Origin: CAHJXG01 sp964235485
GTDB lineage: Bacteria; Pseudomonadota; Alphaproteobacteria; Acetobacterales; Acetobacteraceae
DNA: 64,000 nucleotides
Assembly (NCBI GenBank): GCA_964235485.1
Contig: CAXSAZ010000008.1
Coordinates: forward strand, 62,001-126,000
Reading direction: 5' to 3'
Under the pieces are notes generated by a model that was not told where the DNA came from, did no database searches, and saw only the letters and a list, made by a program, of their open reading frames with translations. Shown one piece after another: positions 20,847 through 29,187 of this stretch; within the stretch, counting starts at the first letter, position 1; every line of letters begins with the position of its first letter. Both the position numbers and the translations under genes were made by a program.

Positions 20847-21931
20847 CGATGAGCGGCTCTGGGCGCGGCTCCGGGCGCGGTCCCGTGCTGATCACCGGCG
20901 GCGCCGGGTTCATCGGCAGCAACCTGGCGGACCGGCTGGCGCGGGACGGCTACGACGTGCTGATCTTTGACGCGCTGGCTCGGCCCGGCGTCGAGGCCAA
21001 CTTGGCCTGGCTGCGCCGCCGCCACCCGGACCGCATCGAGGCGGTGATCGCCGATCTGCGCGACCGCGACAAGCTGGAACGGGCCGCCACGGGTGCCCGT
21101 GCGGTGTTCCACCTGGCGGCGCAGGTCGCCGTCACCACCAGCCTGACCGAGCCGGAGCAGGACTTCGACATCAACCTGCGGGGAACACTGTTTCTGCTGG
21201 AGTCGCTGCGCCGGCAGCCCTCGCCGCCGCCGCTGGTGTTTGCCAGCACCAACAAGGTTTATGGCAACCTGGCCGACATCAAGCTGGCCCGCGACGGCGA
21301 CGCCTACCTGCCAGAGGACCCGGCGCTGCGCCGCCACGGTGTCGGCGAGGACCGGCCGCTCAGCTTCTACACGCCCTACGGCTGCTCGAAGGGGGCGGCT
21401 GACCAGTACGTGCTGGACTACGCCCGCGGCTTCGGCGTCCCCGCCTGCGTGCTGCGCATGAGCTGCATCTATGGCCCGCGCCAGTTGGGCACGGAGGATC
21501 AGGGCTGGCTCGCCCATTTCCTTTACTCCGTTCGGGCCGGGCGGCCGATCAGCATCTACGGCGACGGGCGCCAGGTGCGCGACGTGATGTTTGTGGATGA
21601 CGCGGTGGACGCCTACCTCGCGGCGTGGGACCGCATCGCCGCCGTGTCCGGCCAGGCTTTCAACCTCGGCGGCGGCCCGGCCAACGCCGTGACGCTGCTG
21701 CAGATCCTGGCCGAGATTTCGGAACTCACCGGGCGGTCCGCCGACCTGCGCTTCTCGGACTGGCGGCCGGGCGACCAACGGTATTTCGTGGCCGACACCC
21801 GCCGGGCTGCGGCGGCTTTGGGCCTGGGGCTGGCGGTCGGCTGGCGCGACGGCTTGCGGCGGCTCGCCCAGTGGATTGCCGCCGAACGCTCGCCGCGGGA
21901 GCGCGCGGTGATCGCCGGGGACGCCGCATGA
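20843..21931 (+). CDS. NAD-dependent epimerase, CDP-paratose 2-epimerase-like
   Basis: 362 residues. LITGGAGFIGSNLADRL is the coenzyme loop. FASTNKVYGNL and FYTPYGCSKGAADQYVLDYAR are close to the motifs of CDP-paratose 2-epimerase (RfbE/tyvelose epimerase group), where TNKVYG replaces the usual TxxVYG; catalytic Tyr and Lys are in YGCSK. YGDGRQVRDVMFVDDAV is the substrate-side signature. Starts inside the previous stop (ATGA) and its own stop overlaps the radical SAM start. A C2 or C4 epimerisation of an activated sugar is likely; a CDP-linked substrate is inference from similarity. Confidence 0.83.
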   Translation: MTMSGSGRGSGRGPVLITGGAGFIGSNLADRLARDGYDVLIFDALARPGVEANLAWLRRRHPDRIEAVIADLRDRDKLERAATGARAVFHLAAQVAVTTSLTEPEQDFDINLRGTLFLLESLRRQPSPPPLVFASTNKVYGNLADIKLARDGDAYLPEDPALRRHGVGEDRPLSFYTPYGCSKGAADQYVLDYARGFGVPACVLRMSCIYGPRQLGTEDQGWLAHFLYSVRAGRPISIYGDGRQVRDVMFVDDAVDAYLAAWDRIAAVSGQAFNLGGGPANAVTLLQILAEISELTGRSADLRFSDWRPGDQRYFVADTRRAAAALGLGLAVGWRDGLRRLAQWIAAERSPRERAVIAGDAA

Positions 21932-23220
21932 GGGTGGCGCTGCTCAACCCGCCGTGGACCTTTGAGGGCAGCATCTACTTCGGCTGCCGCGAGCCGCATT
22001 TGCCGCTGGAACTCGGCTACTGCCGCGCCCTGCTGGAGCGGGACGGGCATCAGGTGCTGCTGCTCGACGGCCACCTCATGGGCCAGTCCTACGCGGAGAT
22101 GGCCGAGCAGGTCCGGGCGTTCGGCCCGGCGATGACCGTGGTGACGACGGCGCCCTCCTACCTGTTCTGGCGCTGTGCGCCGCCCGAGTTGCGGGTGCCG
22201 CGGCAGATGCTGGACGCGCTGGCCGGGCAGGGGGGCATGACGGTCGCGGTCGGCCCGCACGGCTCGGCAACGCCGGGCGCGACCTTGCGCAAGCTGGGCG
22301 TTGGCGCCGTTGTGATGGGCGAATGCGAGGAGGTCGTGGCGGCGCTGGCGGCGGGCGGGCGCCCTGGCACCGTGCCGGGCACGGCGACGCTGGACGGCGG
22401 CACATTGCGGCAGGCGGGCGGGCCGCAAGCTGCGGGCTTCATCGACATGGGGCCGCTGGCCTGGCCCGACGAGTGGGTGCGGCGGCACCACCATCACCAC
22501 CACCGTTTCGACCGCCCGCCTGCCAAGCCCGGAGCAGAGGTGGAGGCGTCGCGCGGCTGCCCTTATTCGTGCAGTTTTTGTGCGAAGATCGACTTCCGCG
22601 ACAAGTACCGGCGGCGCGACTTGGCCCCGTTGCTGGCGGAGATCGACGGACTGATCGCGCAAGGCGTCGAGTATCTTTATTTCATTGACGAGATCTTCCT
22701 CCCGCAACGCCCCTTGCTGGAGGCGTTGCGGGAGCGCCCCATCGAGTTCGGCGTGCAAACCCGGATCGACCTTTGGAAGCCCGACCTGCTCGCCCTGCTC
22801 GGTGCTGCCGGCTGCGTGTCGATCGAGGCCGGGGTCGAGAGCCTGACGGAGGACGGCCGCGCGGCGCTCGACAAGCGTTGCCGGATGACCACCGACGAAC
22901 TGGCGGACCTGCTCATCCTGGCCCGGCGGCATGTGCCCTTCGTGCAAGCCAACCTGCTGGAAACGCCCAGCGACGACGAGGCGTTGGTGACGGCGTGGCG
23001 GGACCGGCTGCGCACGGCCGGCGTGTGGGCGAACGATCCCGTGCCGCTTTACCCGTATCCCAGCTCGCCGGACTACCGCCGGCTGTTCGGCCTGCCCGAC
23101 GAGGCCGCTTGGGAGCGGGCGCATTCCCATTACCTCGGCCAGTTCTCCTCGTTCTCGGACATTCAGGAGGATCGGCCAGCGCCGTTGCGGGAGTTGGAAC
23201 GGGCGTGCCGGACGGGGTAG
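21928..23220 (+). CDS. B12-binding domain radical SAM protein
   Basis: 430 residues. N-terminal cobalamin-binding-like Rossmann domain (VALLNPPWTFEGSIYFGCRE, HQVLLLDGHLMG, VTTAPSYLFWR). The core radical SAM motif is CPYSCSFC with Cys211, Cys215 and Cys218 as [4Fe-4S] ligands, then YLYFIDEIFLPQR and SIEAGVESLTEDGR. Class: B12/radical SAM, usually methyltransferases or ring-modifying enzymes acting on unactivated carbons. A natural His6 run (His187-192) precedes the cluster motif. From memory I link this to an NCBIfam group called 'rhizo-twelve' (TIGR04295-like); I cannot verify that. Coupled to the epimerase upstream (ATGA) and to the next glycosyltransferase (16-base overlap). Confidence 0.88.
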   Translation: MRVALLNPPWTFEGSIYFGCREPHLPLELGYCRALLERDGHQVLLLDGHLMGQSYAEMAEQVRAFGPAMTVVTTAPSYLFWRCAPPELRVPRQMLDALAGQGGMTVAVGPHGSATPGATLRKLGVGAVVMGECEEVVAALAAGGRPGTVPGTATLDGGTLRQAGGPQAAGFIDMGPLAWPDEWVRRHHHHHHRFDRPPAKPGAEVEASRGCPYSCSFCAKIDFRDKYRRRDLAPLLAEIDGLIAQGVEYLYFIDEIFLPQRPLLEALRERPIEFGVQTRIDLWKPDLLALLGAAGCVSIEAGVESLTEDGRAALDKRCRMTTDELADLLILARRHVPFVQANLLETPSDDEALVTAWRDRLRTAGVWANDPVPLYPYPSSPDYRRLFGLPDEAAWERAHSHYLGQFSSFSDIQEDRPAPLRELERACRTG

Positions 23221-24287
23221 GGCGCCCCGCACCTCGGCTGCTGATGACGACCGATGCGGTAGGCGGGGTTTGGCGCTACTCGGTCGATCTCGCGGCGGGG
23301 CTGGCGGACCACGGGGTGCAAACGGTGCTGGCCGTCCTGGGGCCGTCCGCAACCCCGGCGCAGCGCGCCGAGGCCGAAGCCGTGCCGGGCTTGCGCCTGG
23401 TGGACACCGGCCTGCCGCTGGACTGGACGGCAACGGCGCCCTCCGAGCTTGACCGGGCCAGCGAACGCCTGGCCGGGCTGGCGGCGCTTGCCGGCGTGGG
23501 CAGCGTGCACCTTCATGCGCCGGCGCTGGTTGGGGCGGCACGCTGGCCGGCGCCGGTCGTGGCGGTCGCGCATTCCTGCGTGGAAACGTGGTGGCGCGCG
23601 GTACGGGGTGGGCCGATGCCGGACGACTTCGCCTGGCGCAGCGCGGCCACGCGGGCGGGCTTGCTGGCCGCGCAGGGGGTGATCGCGCCGACCGCCGCCC
23701 ACGCCCGGGCGACCGAGGCCGCGTACGGCCCGGTGCCGATGGAGGTCGTGCACAACGGCAGCCGTGCTTGCCCGGTTCCGGCGCGGCCCCGACGCCCCGG
23801 CGTGCTCACGGCCGGCCGCTTGTGGGATGCCGGCAAGGCGGTGGACTGGCTCGACCGCGCTGCGCCTGGGCTGGGTGTGCCAATCTTGGCCGCCGGCCCG
23901 ACCCGCAGCCCGGAAGGGGCCGAAGCGCGGTTCGACCATTTGCAACTGCTCGGCACCCTGGCGCCGGACGCGCTCGCCGCCGAGCGTGCCGGGGCCACGG
24001 TGTTCGCCTCGATGGCGCGCTACGAGCCGTTCGGCCTCGCGGTGCTGGAAGCCGCGCAGTCCGGCATGGCCCTGGTACTGTCGGACACGCCGGGGTTCCG
24101 CGAGTTGTGGGACGGCGCCGCGATCTTCGTGGCGGAGGAGGCCGGGCTGCTTCCGGCCTTGCGGCAGGCCTTGGCGACGCCGGGACCCTGGGCCGCGCAG
24201 GCGCAGGAGCGCGCCCGCCGCTACACGGTCGAGGCGATGGCGGCCGGCACGCTCGCGGTGCATCGCGGCGTGGCGGTGCGGGCGTGA
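23205..24287 (+). CDS. glycosyltransferase, GT-B / family 4
   Basis: 360 residues from GTG 23205, which overlaps the radical SAM stop by 16 bases; an ATG at 23244 is possible but would remove the first strand. LLMTTDAVGGVWRYSVDLA is the typical N-terminus of this group. C-terminal donor domain: GVLTAGRLWDAGKAVDWLDRA, then FASMARYEPFGLAVLEAAQSGMALVLSDT with the E-x7-E motif (EPFGLAVLE). Cytoplasmic, nucleotide-sugar dependent. Part of the SDR / radical SAM operon, so it likely transfers the modified sugar. Its stop and the next ATG overlap as TGATG. Confidence 0.85.
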   Translation: MPDGVGRPAPRLLMTTDAVGGVWRYSVDLAAGLADHGVQTVLAVLGPSATPAQRAEAEAVPGLRLVDTGLPLDWTATAPSELDRASERLAGLAALAGVGSVHLHAPALVGAARWPAPVVAVAHSCVETWWRAVRGGPMPDDFAWRSAATRAGLLAAQGVIAPTAAHARATEAAYGPVPMEVVHNGSRACPVPARPRRPGVLTAGRLWDAGKAVDWLDRAAPGLGVPILAAGPTRSPEGAEARFDHLQLLGTLAPDALAAERAGATVFASMARYEPFGLAVLEAAQSGMALVLSDTPGFRELWDGAAIFVAEEAGLLPALRQALATPGPWAAQAQERARRYTVEAMAAGTLAVHRGVAVRA

Positions 24288-25393
24288 TGCGCTTCGTTTA
24301 CTTCACCCATTCCCTGGCGTCCTGCTGGAACCACGGCAACGCGCACTTCCTGCGCGGCGTGCTGCGCGACCTTCTGGCGCGCGGGCATGACGTGCGGGCC
24401 TTTGAACCCGCCAACGCTTGGAGCCGCGAAAACCTGCGGGCCGACGGCGGCCCAGCCGCCGAAACGGGCTGGCAGGACGCCTACCCCGAACTTTCCAGCA
24501 CCATTTACCAGCCCGGCGCCGACCTGGCCGAGCTTGTGGACGACGCCGATGTCGTAATCGTGCACGAATGGAACGAGCCGGCGCTGGTCGCCGGCATCGG
24601 CCGCCTGCGACGCGCTGGGCACCGTTTCCGCCTCCTGTTCCACGACACCCACCACCGCGCCGTGAGCGACCCCGGCGCCATGCGCCGCTACGACCTGTCG
24701 GCCTATGACGGCGTGCTCGCTTTCGGGGAGGCGTTGGCCGAAATCTATCGCGCTTGGGGCTGGGGCGGCCGTGTGTTCACATGGCATGAGGCCGCCGATA
24801 CCCGCCTGTTCCGCCCGCCGGCCACCGAGCCTACGCGCCACGGCGCGGTCTGGATCGGCAACTGGGGCGACGGCGAGCGCACGGCGGAACTGGAAGCGTT
24901 CCTGTTCGCCCCCGCCGCTGCCCTCAGCCTTCCGCTCGACGTGTATGGCGTGCGTTACCCCGAACCGGCCCTGGCCATGCTCGCCCGGCACGGCGCGCGG
25001 TATCGCGGCTGGCTGCCGAACGCGCAGGCGCCCGACGTCTTCGCCCGGCACAAGATGACGGTGCACGTGCCGCGCCGCTTCTACGCCACGACGCTGCCCG
25101 GCATCCCCACCATTCGGGTGTTCGAGGCACTGGCCTGCGGCATCCCCCTGGTTTCCGCCCCGTGGCACGATGCGGAGGGGCTGTTCACGCCGGGCGAGGA
25201 CTTCCTGACGGCGCGAAACGGCGACGAGATGCGGCGGCACCTGGCGGTCCTCGATGCCGACCCGGCCCATGCCGCCGCGCTGGCGGCGCACGGCCTCGCC
25301 ACGGTCCGCGCCCGGCATAGCTGCGCGCATCGCGTGGACGAGCTGCTCGCCATCCTGGACCGGCTCGACGCCTCCCAAACCCTGAGCGCCTGA
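24287..25393 (+). CDS. CgeB-like glycosyltransferase
   Basis: 368 residues. Starts within the previous stop (TGATG). N-terminal domain: FVYFTHSLASCWNHGNAHFLRG, VVIVHEWNEPALVAG, LLFHDTHHRAVSDPG. C-terminal domain: HGAVWIGNWGDGERTAE and then HVPRRFYATTLPGIPTIRVFEALACGIPLVSAPW, the glycosyl-transferase-group-1 signature seen in CgeB-family proteins (CgeB is a Bacillus spore-coat glycosylation protein). Substrate unknown. A paralogue lies immediately downstream. Confidence 0.82.
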   Translation: MRFVYFTHSLASCWNHGNAHFLRGVLRDLLARGHDVRAFEPANAWSRENLRADGGPAAETGWQDAYPELSSTIYQPGADLAELVDDADVVIVHEWNEPALVAGIGRLRRAGHRFRLLFHDTHHRAVSDPGAMRRYDLSAYDGVLAFGEALAEIYRAWGWGGRVFTWHEAADTRLFRPPATEPTRHGAVWIGNWGDGERTAELEAFLFAPAAALSLPLDVYGVRYPEPALAMLARHGARYRGWLPNAQAPDVFARHKMTVHVPRRFYATTLPGIPTIRVFEALACGIPLVSAPWHDAEGLFTPGEDFLTARNGDEMRRHLAVLDADPAHAAALAAHGLATVRARHSCAHRVDELLAILDRLDASQTLSA

Positions 25394-26481
25394 TGAATAT
25401 CGCTTTCTACGGATCGAGCCTGCTGTCGTCCTATTGGAACGGCGCCGCGACCTACTACCGCGGCTTGTTGGGCGCACTGGCCCGGCTGGGCCACGGCATC
25501 ACCTTCTACGAGCCGGACGCTTTTGACCGGCAAAGCCACCGCGACATCGAGCCGCCGCCCTGGGCGCGCGTTGTCGTATACCCGGCGACGATCCCCGGCG
25601 TGCAGGCGGTGCTGGCCGAGGCGTCGCACGCCGACATCGTGGTCAAGGCCAGCGGCGTCGGCGTGTTCGACGACGAGCTTTTGGCCGGCATCCTCCGGCA
25701 CGCCCGGCCCGGCGCCGTCCGGGCGTTCATGGACGTGGACGCGCCCGCGACCCTCGCCGCCATCCGCGCCGATGCGGCCCATCCCATGCGCCGCGCACTG
25801 CCGGACCTCGACCTGATCTTGACCTATGGCGGCGGGCCGCCGGTCGTGGATGCTTACCTATCGCTCGGGGCGCGGCAATGCGTGCCGATCTACAATGCGC
25901 TCGACCCAGCGACGCACCATCCGGTTCCCGCGATGCCGCAGTATCGGGCGGACCTGGCCTTCCTCGCCAACCGCCTGCCGGACCGGGAAGCCCGGGTGGA
26001 AGCGTTCTTCCTCCATGCCGCGGCGCGCTGTCCCGCGCAGGCGTTCCTGCTGGGCGGCAACGGTTGGCACGACAAGGCGATGCCGGGCAACGTCCGCGCC
26101 GTGGGCCACGTGGGCACGGCGGAGCACAATGCCTTCAACTGCTCCGCGCTCGCGGTGCTGAACGTGGCGCGGGACAGCATGGCGGCGGTGGGCTTCTCCC
26201 CGGCCACCCGGGTGTTCGAGGCGGCCGGCGCCGGCGCGTGCCTGATCACCGACGCCTGGGAAGGCATCGAGCTGTTCCTGCAACCCGGCGCCGAGGTGCT
26301 GGTCGCGCGGGACGGCGCCGACGTGGCGGAGCACCTCCAAGCCCTGACCCCGGCCCGCGCCCGCGCCGTGGGTGACGCCGCCCGGGCGCGTGTCCTGGCC
26401 GAGCACACCTATGGGCAGCGGGCGGTGATCCTCGATCGGCTGCTGCGCGACGCCGCCGCGCGCAAGCGGCCGGCGGCCTGA
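25393..26481 (+). CDS. CgeB-like glycosyltransferase (paralogue)
   Basis: 362 residues, start overlapping the previous stop (TGATG). IAFYGSSLLSSYWNGAATYYRGLLGALA opens the N-terminal domain. The C-terminal domain has LAFLANRLPDREARVEAFF and VARDSMAAVGFSPATRVFEAAGAGACLITDAWEGIELFL, the CgeB-type donor-binding motif. It resembles the preceding gene in layout but only distantly in sequence, so the pair is an old duplication or two independent recruits. Last gene of the coupled operon. Confidence 0.82.
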   Translation: MNIAFYGSSLLSSYWNGAATYYRGLLGALARLGHGITFYEPDAFDRQSHRDIEPPPWARVVVYPATIPGVQAVLAEASHADIVVKASGVGVFDDELLAGILRHARPGAVRAFMDVDAPATLAAIRADAAHPMRRALPDLDLILTYGGGPPVVDAYLSLGARQCVPIYNALDPATHHPVPAMPQYRADLAFLANRLPDREARVEAFFLHAAARCPAQAFLLGGNGWHDKAMPGNVRAVGHVGTAEHNAFNCSALAVLNVARDSMAAVGFSPATRVFEAAGAGACLITDAWEGIELFLQPGAEVLVARDGADVAEHLQALTPARARAVGDAARARVLAEHTYGQRAVILDRLLRDAAARKRPAA

Positions 26482-26521
26482 AGGGGCTGACACGCCGGGC
26501 CGCGGGGAGTATGCCCGCCTG

Positions 26522-28075
26522 ATGGCCGACATCGTTCCCGACGACCCAACCCTGGCGGCAACAAGCGAAGCGATCCCGGCCTACAGCCACCAGCAGATCA
26601 AGCGCGTGATCATCGGTATCATGCTGTGCATCCTGCTGGCCTCCTTGGACCAGACGGTGGTGATCCCCGCGGTGCCCGCCATCGCTTCCGACCTGGGCGC
26701 GTTTGGGCACCTGTCCTGGATCGTCACCGCCTACCTGCTGACCAGCACTGCGGCGACGCCGATCTACGGCAAGCTGTCGGATATCTATGGGCGTCGCGCC
26801 CTGCTGCTGCCGGCGCTCGTGCTGTTCATTGCCGCCAGCATGTTTTGCGGCTTCGCGCAGAGCTTGCCGCAGTTGATCGCTGCGCGGGCGCTGCAGGGCC
26901 TGGGCGGCGCCGGGCTGATGGCGATGGCGCAAGCGGCGGTGGCGGATGTCGTGTCGCCGCGGGAGCGCGGGCGCTACCAGGGCTACATGGCGTCCATGTG
27001 GGGGGTGTCCTCCGTGGCCGGGCCGCTCGTCGGCGGCTACGTGACGGACCACCTGTCTTGGCGCTGGGTGTTCTGGGCCAACCTGCCGCTGGGATTGGTG
27101 GCGATGTGGCTGTGCGACCGGGCGCTGCGGACCATGCCGGTGCAGCGGCGGGACGCCCGCATCGACGGCGCGGGCGCGGCGCTGCTGGCCGGCGGCGTCA
27201 CGGCGCTGCTGCTGATGCTGAGCTGGGGCGGCACGGAGTTCCCGTGGGCGTCGCCTCCGGTGCTGGGCATGGGCGCCCTGGGCGTCGTGTTGCTGGCCAC
27301 CCTGGTGTGGCAGGAGCGCCGCGTGGCCGACCCGATCCTGTCGCCGCGGCTGTTCGGCAACCCGGTGTTCCTGCGCGGCGTGCTGATCGCGTTCTTCACG
27401 TCGCTCGGGCTGTTCGGCGCCACCTTCCTGCTGCCGCTGTATTTCCAGCTTGTGCTTGGGGTGGATGCCGCCGGGTCCGGGCTGTTGGTGATGCCGTTCC
27501 TGGTGGGCACGGTGGTCGGCGCCTTCGCAGCGGGCCAGTATGCCCGGCGGATCGGGCGCACGAAGGGCATCGTGATGACCGCCTTGCTGGCCACGGTGGC
27601 CGGGTTCGTGGGCCTGGCCGTGCTGGCCGGCCGCGCGCCGCTGTCCCTCGTGCTGCCCTGCACGGCGCTGGTGGGCCTCGGCACGGGGGCCGCGATGCCG
27701 AGCATCCTGGTGCAGGTGCAGAACGCGGCGGCGCGGCGCGACGTGGGCGCGGCGACGGGGTCCCTGCTGTTCCTGCGCTCAATGGGCGGGGCGTTCGGCA
27801 GCACGGTCGTCGGCTCGCTGTTGGTCGCCCGCTTCAACGCCGGGCTTCATGCCGCGGGGATCGCGGACAGCGTTGACCTCGGCGCCTTGCGGGGCGGGGC
27901 GGAGGGCATGGCCGACCTCGGCAGCCTCGGCCTGGCCCGGGCGGCGCTGGTCGGCGGCTTCCAGCTTTCGTTCGGGGTGTGCGCCGTGCTGCTCGGCGTC
28001 GCCGTCGTTATCGGCGCCGGGATGCGCGACCTGCAGCTCCGGTCGGCTGATGCGCCCCGGGACCTCGCCCATTAA
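26522..28075 (+). CDS. DHA2-family MFS transporter (EmrB/QacA type)
   Basis: 517 residues, about 14 membrane helices. MCILLASLDQTVVIPAVPAIASDLG is the first helix with the DHA2 D-Q-T motif. Motif A region: GKLSDIYGRRALL; motif C region: ALQGLGGAGLMAMAQAAVADVV. Proton-driven export of drugs or lipophilic compounds is the usual role. It starts 40 bp after the glycan operon with GGGGAG upstream; it could export a product of that operon, which is inference. It converges with a small gene at its 3' end (4-base overlap). Confidence 0.88.
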   Translation: MADIVPDDPTLAATSEAIPAYSHQQIKRVIIGIMLCILLASLDQTVVIPAVPAIASDLGAFGHLSWIVTAYLLTSTAATPIYGKLSDIYGRRALLLPALVLFIAASMFCGFAQSLPQLIAARALQGLGGAGLMAMAQAAVADVVSPRERGRYQGYMASMWGVSSVAGPLVGGYVTDHLSWRWVFWANLPLGLVAMWLCDRALRTMPVQRRDARIDGAGAALLAGGVTALLLMLSWGGTEFPWASPPVLGMGALGVVLLATLVWQERRVADPILSPRLFGNPVFLRGVLIAFFTSLGLFGATFLLPLYFQLVLGVDAAGSGLLVMPFLVGTVVGAFAAGQYARRIGRTKGIVMTALLATVAGFVGLAVLAGRAPLSLVLPCTALVGLGTGAAMPSILVQVQNAAARRDVGAATGSLLFLRSMGGAFGSTVVGSLLVARFNAGLHAAGIADSVDLGALRGGAEGMADLGSLGLARAALVGGFQLSFGVCAVLLGVAVVIGAGMRDLQLRSADAPRDLAH

Positions 28076-28242
28076 TTCCGGATCGGCGCGCAGTTGGTCC
28101 GTCCGGCCGCCGCGCAGTCCTGGATCGTCGCTGCACCTCGCAGCGCCCCGGCCAGCCACAGCCCGCCGCCGACCAGGACGGCCAGAACGATGACGGTCGC
28201 CACGATCTGGCGGATGCGGCCGGGGTCCTGGTCCTCGCTCAA
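28072..28242 (-). CDS. small single-span membrane protein
   Basis: 56 residues from TTG 28242, with GGGAGG about seven bases upstream. Acidic N-terminus, one membrane helix (VATVIVLAVLVGGGLWLAGAL) and a short tail with two Cys (IQDCAAAGRTNCAPI). Similar proteins with QDC...NCAP are common in alphaproteobacteria, without known function. The stop overlaps the 3' end of the DHA2 transporter gene. The gene is divergent from the hydrolase gene, with 78 bp between starts that must hold both promoters. Confidence 0.7.
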   Translation of the reverse strand: MSEDQDPGRIRQIVATVIVLAVLVGGGLWLAGALRGAATIQDCAAAGRTNCAPIRN

Positions 28243-28320
28243 CGCACGCCCTCCCGAAAAATGCGGCGCCTGCGGCGTGCGCGGTTGACAGGGCCGCGAT
28301 GCTTCCGGCCATAACACGTC

Positions 28321-29187
28321 ATGCGTGTCCCCCGCCTGCCATGGTTTGCGCCCTTGCTGGCGCTGACGCTTTCCTTTGCCGCGCCGGCGCGGGCAGGCGA
28401 TTTCTCTTTTACAACATCGGACGGCGTTCGGCTGCATTTGATCGAGGCCGGGCCGCCCCGGGCGCCGACCATCGTGTTCGTGCCGGGCTGGGCGATGCCG
28501 GCCTGGATCTTCCAATCGCAGATCGCCGCATTTTCCCGCGCCTACCATGTCGTGGCGCTCGACCCGCGCGGCCAGGGCGACAGCGAAATCCCGGCCCAGG
28601 GCTACACCCCGGCCCGGCGCGGCCAGGACATCGGCGACCTGATCGCCGCCCTGGGTGGCCGCCCGGTGCTGCTGGTCGGCTGGTCGCTCGGCGTGCTCGA
28701 TAGCCTGGCCTACGTGCAGCAGGCCGGGGATGCGCGGCTGGCCGGCCTCGTGCTGATCGACAACTCGGTCGGCGAGGACCCGCCGCCCAAGCCCTCCGGC
28801 CTGCCGCTGCGCCGCGGCCCGCGGCTGGACCGCGAGGTGCAGATGCGCCGCTTCGTGCAAGGCATGTTCCGCAGCGCGCCCGGCGAAGCATACCTCACGC
28901 GCCTGACCGACGCCGCGCTGCGCACGCCGCCCGATGTGGCCGCCCGCCTTGCAAGCTACGGGGTGCCGCGCAGCTATTGGCGGGATGCGGTGTATTCCGT
29001 GAGCAAGCCCATCCTTTACGTCGTCCGCCCCCGATTCGCTGGGCAGGCGGCGAACCTCGCGGCGCGGCACCCGGCGGCGGAAACCGCGCTGTTCGCGACA
29101 GCCGGCCACGCGCTGTTCGTGGACGAGCCGGCGCGCTTCAACGGCCTGCTGGACGACTTCATCAACCGCAGGGTCGTTTGGCAATGA
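28321..29187 (+). CDS. secreted alpha/beta hydrolase
   Basis: 288 residues. A Sec signal peptide (LPWFAPLLALTLSFAAPARAG, cleavage near Ala25) puts it in the periplasm. IVFVPGWAMPAWIF is the oxyanion strand, VALDPRGQGDSE the sharp turn, and LLVGWSLGVLDSL the nucleophile elbow with Ser122. His263 in ATAGHALFVDEP is the catalytic His. The acid position is not obvious. Substrate unknown. Its stop overlaps the next start (ATGA), linking it to a membrane SpeE-like protein. Confidence 0.83.
   Translation: MRVPRLPWFAPLLALTLSFAAPARAGDFSFTTSDGVRLHLIEAGPPRAPTIVFVPGWAMPAWIFQSQIAAFSRAYHVVALDPRGQGDSEIPAQGYTPARRGQDIGDLIAALGGRPVLLVGWSLGVLDSLAYVQQAGDARLAGLVLIDNSVGEDPPPKPSGLPLRRGPRLDREVQMRRFVQGMFRSAPGEAYLTRLTDAALRTPPDVAARLASYGVPRSYWRDAVYSVSKPILYVVRPRFAGQAANLAARHPAAETALFATAGHALFVDEPARFNGLLDDFINRRVVWQ

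Noticed and set aside
22486..22503. His6 run as a cloning-vector artefact
   Set aside because: It lies in the middle of the gene in frame, with natural flanking sequence and mixed His codons; no vector or linker sequence surrounds it.
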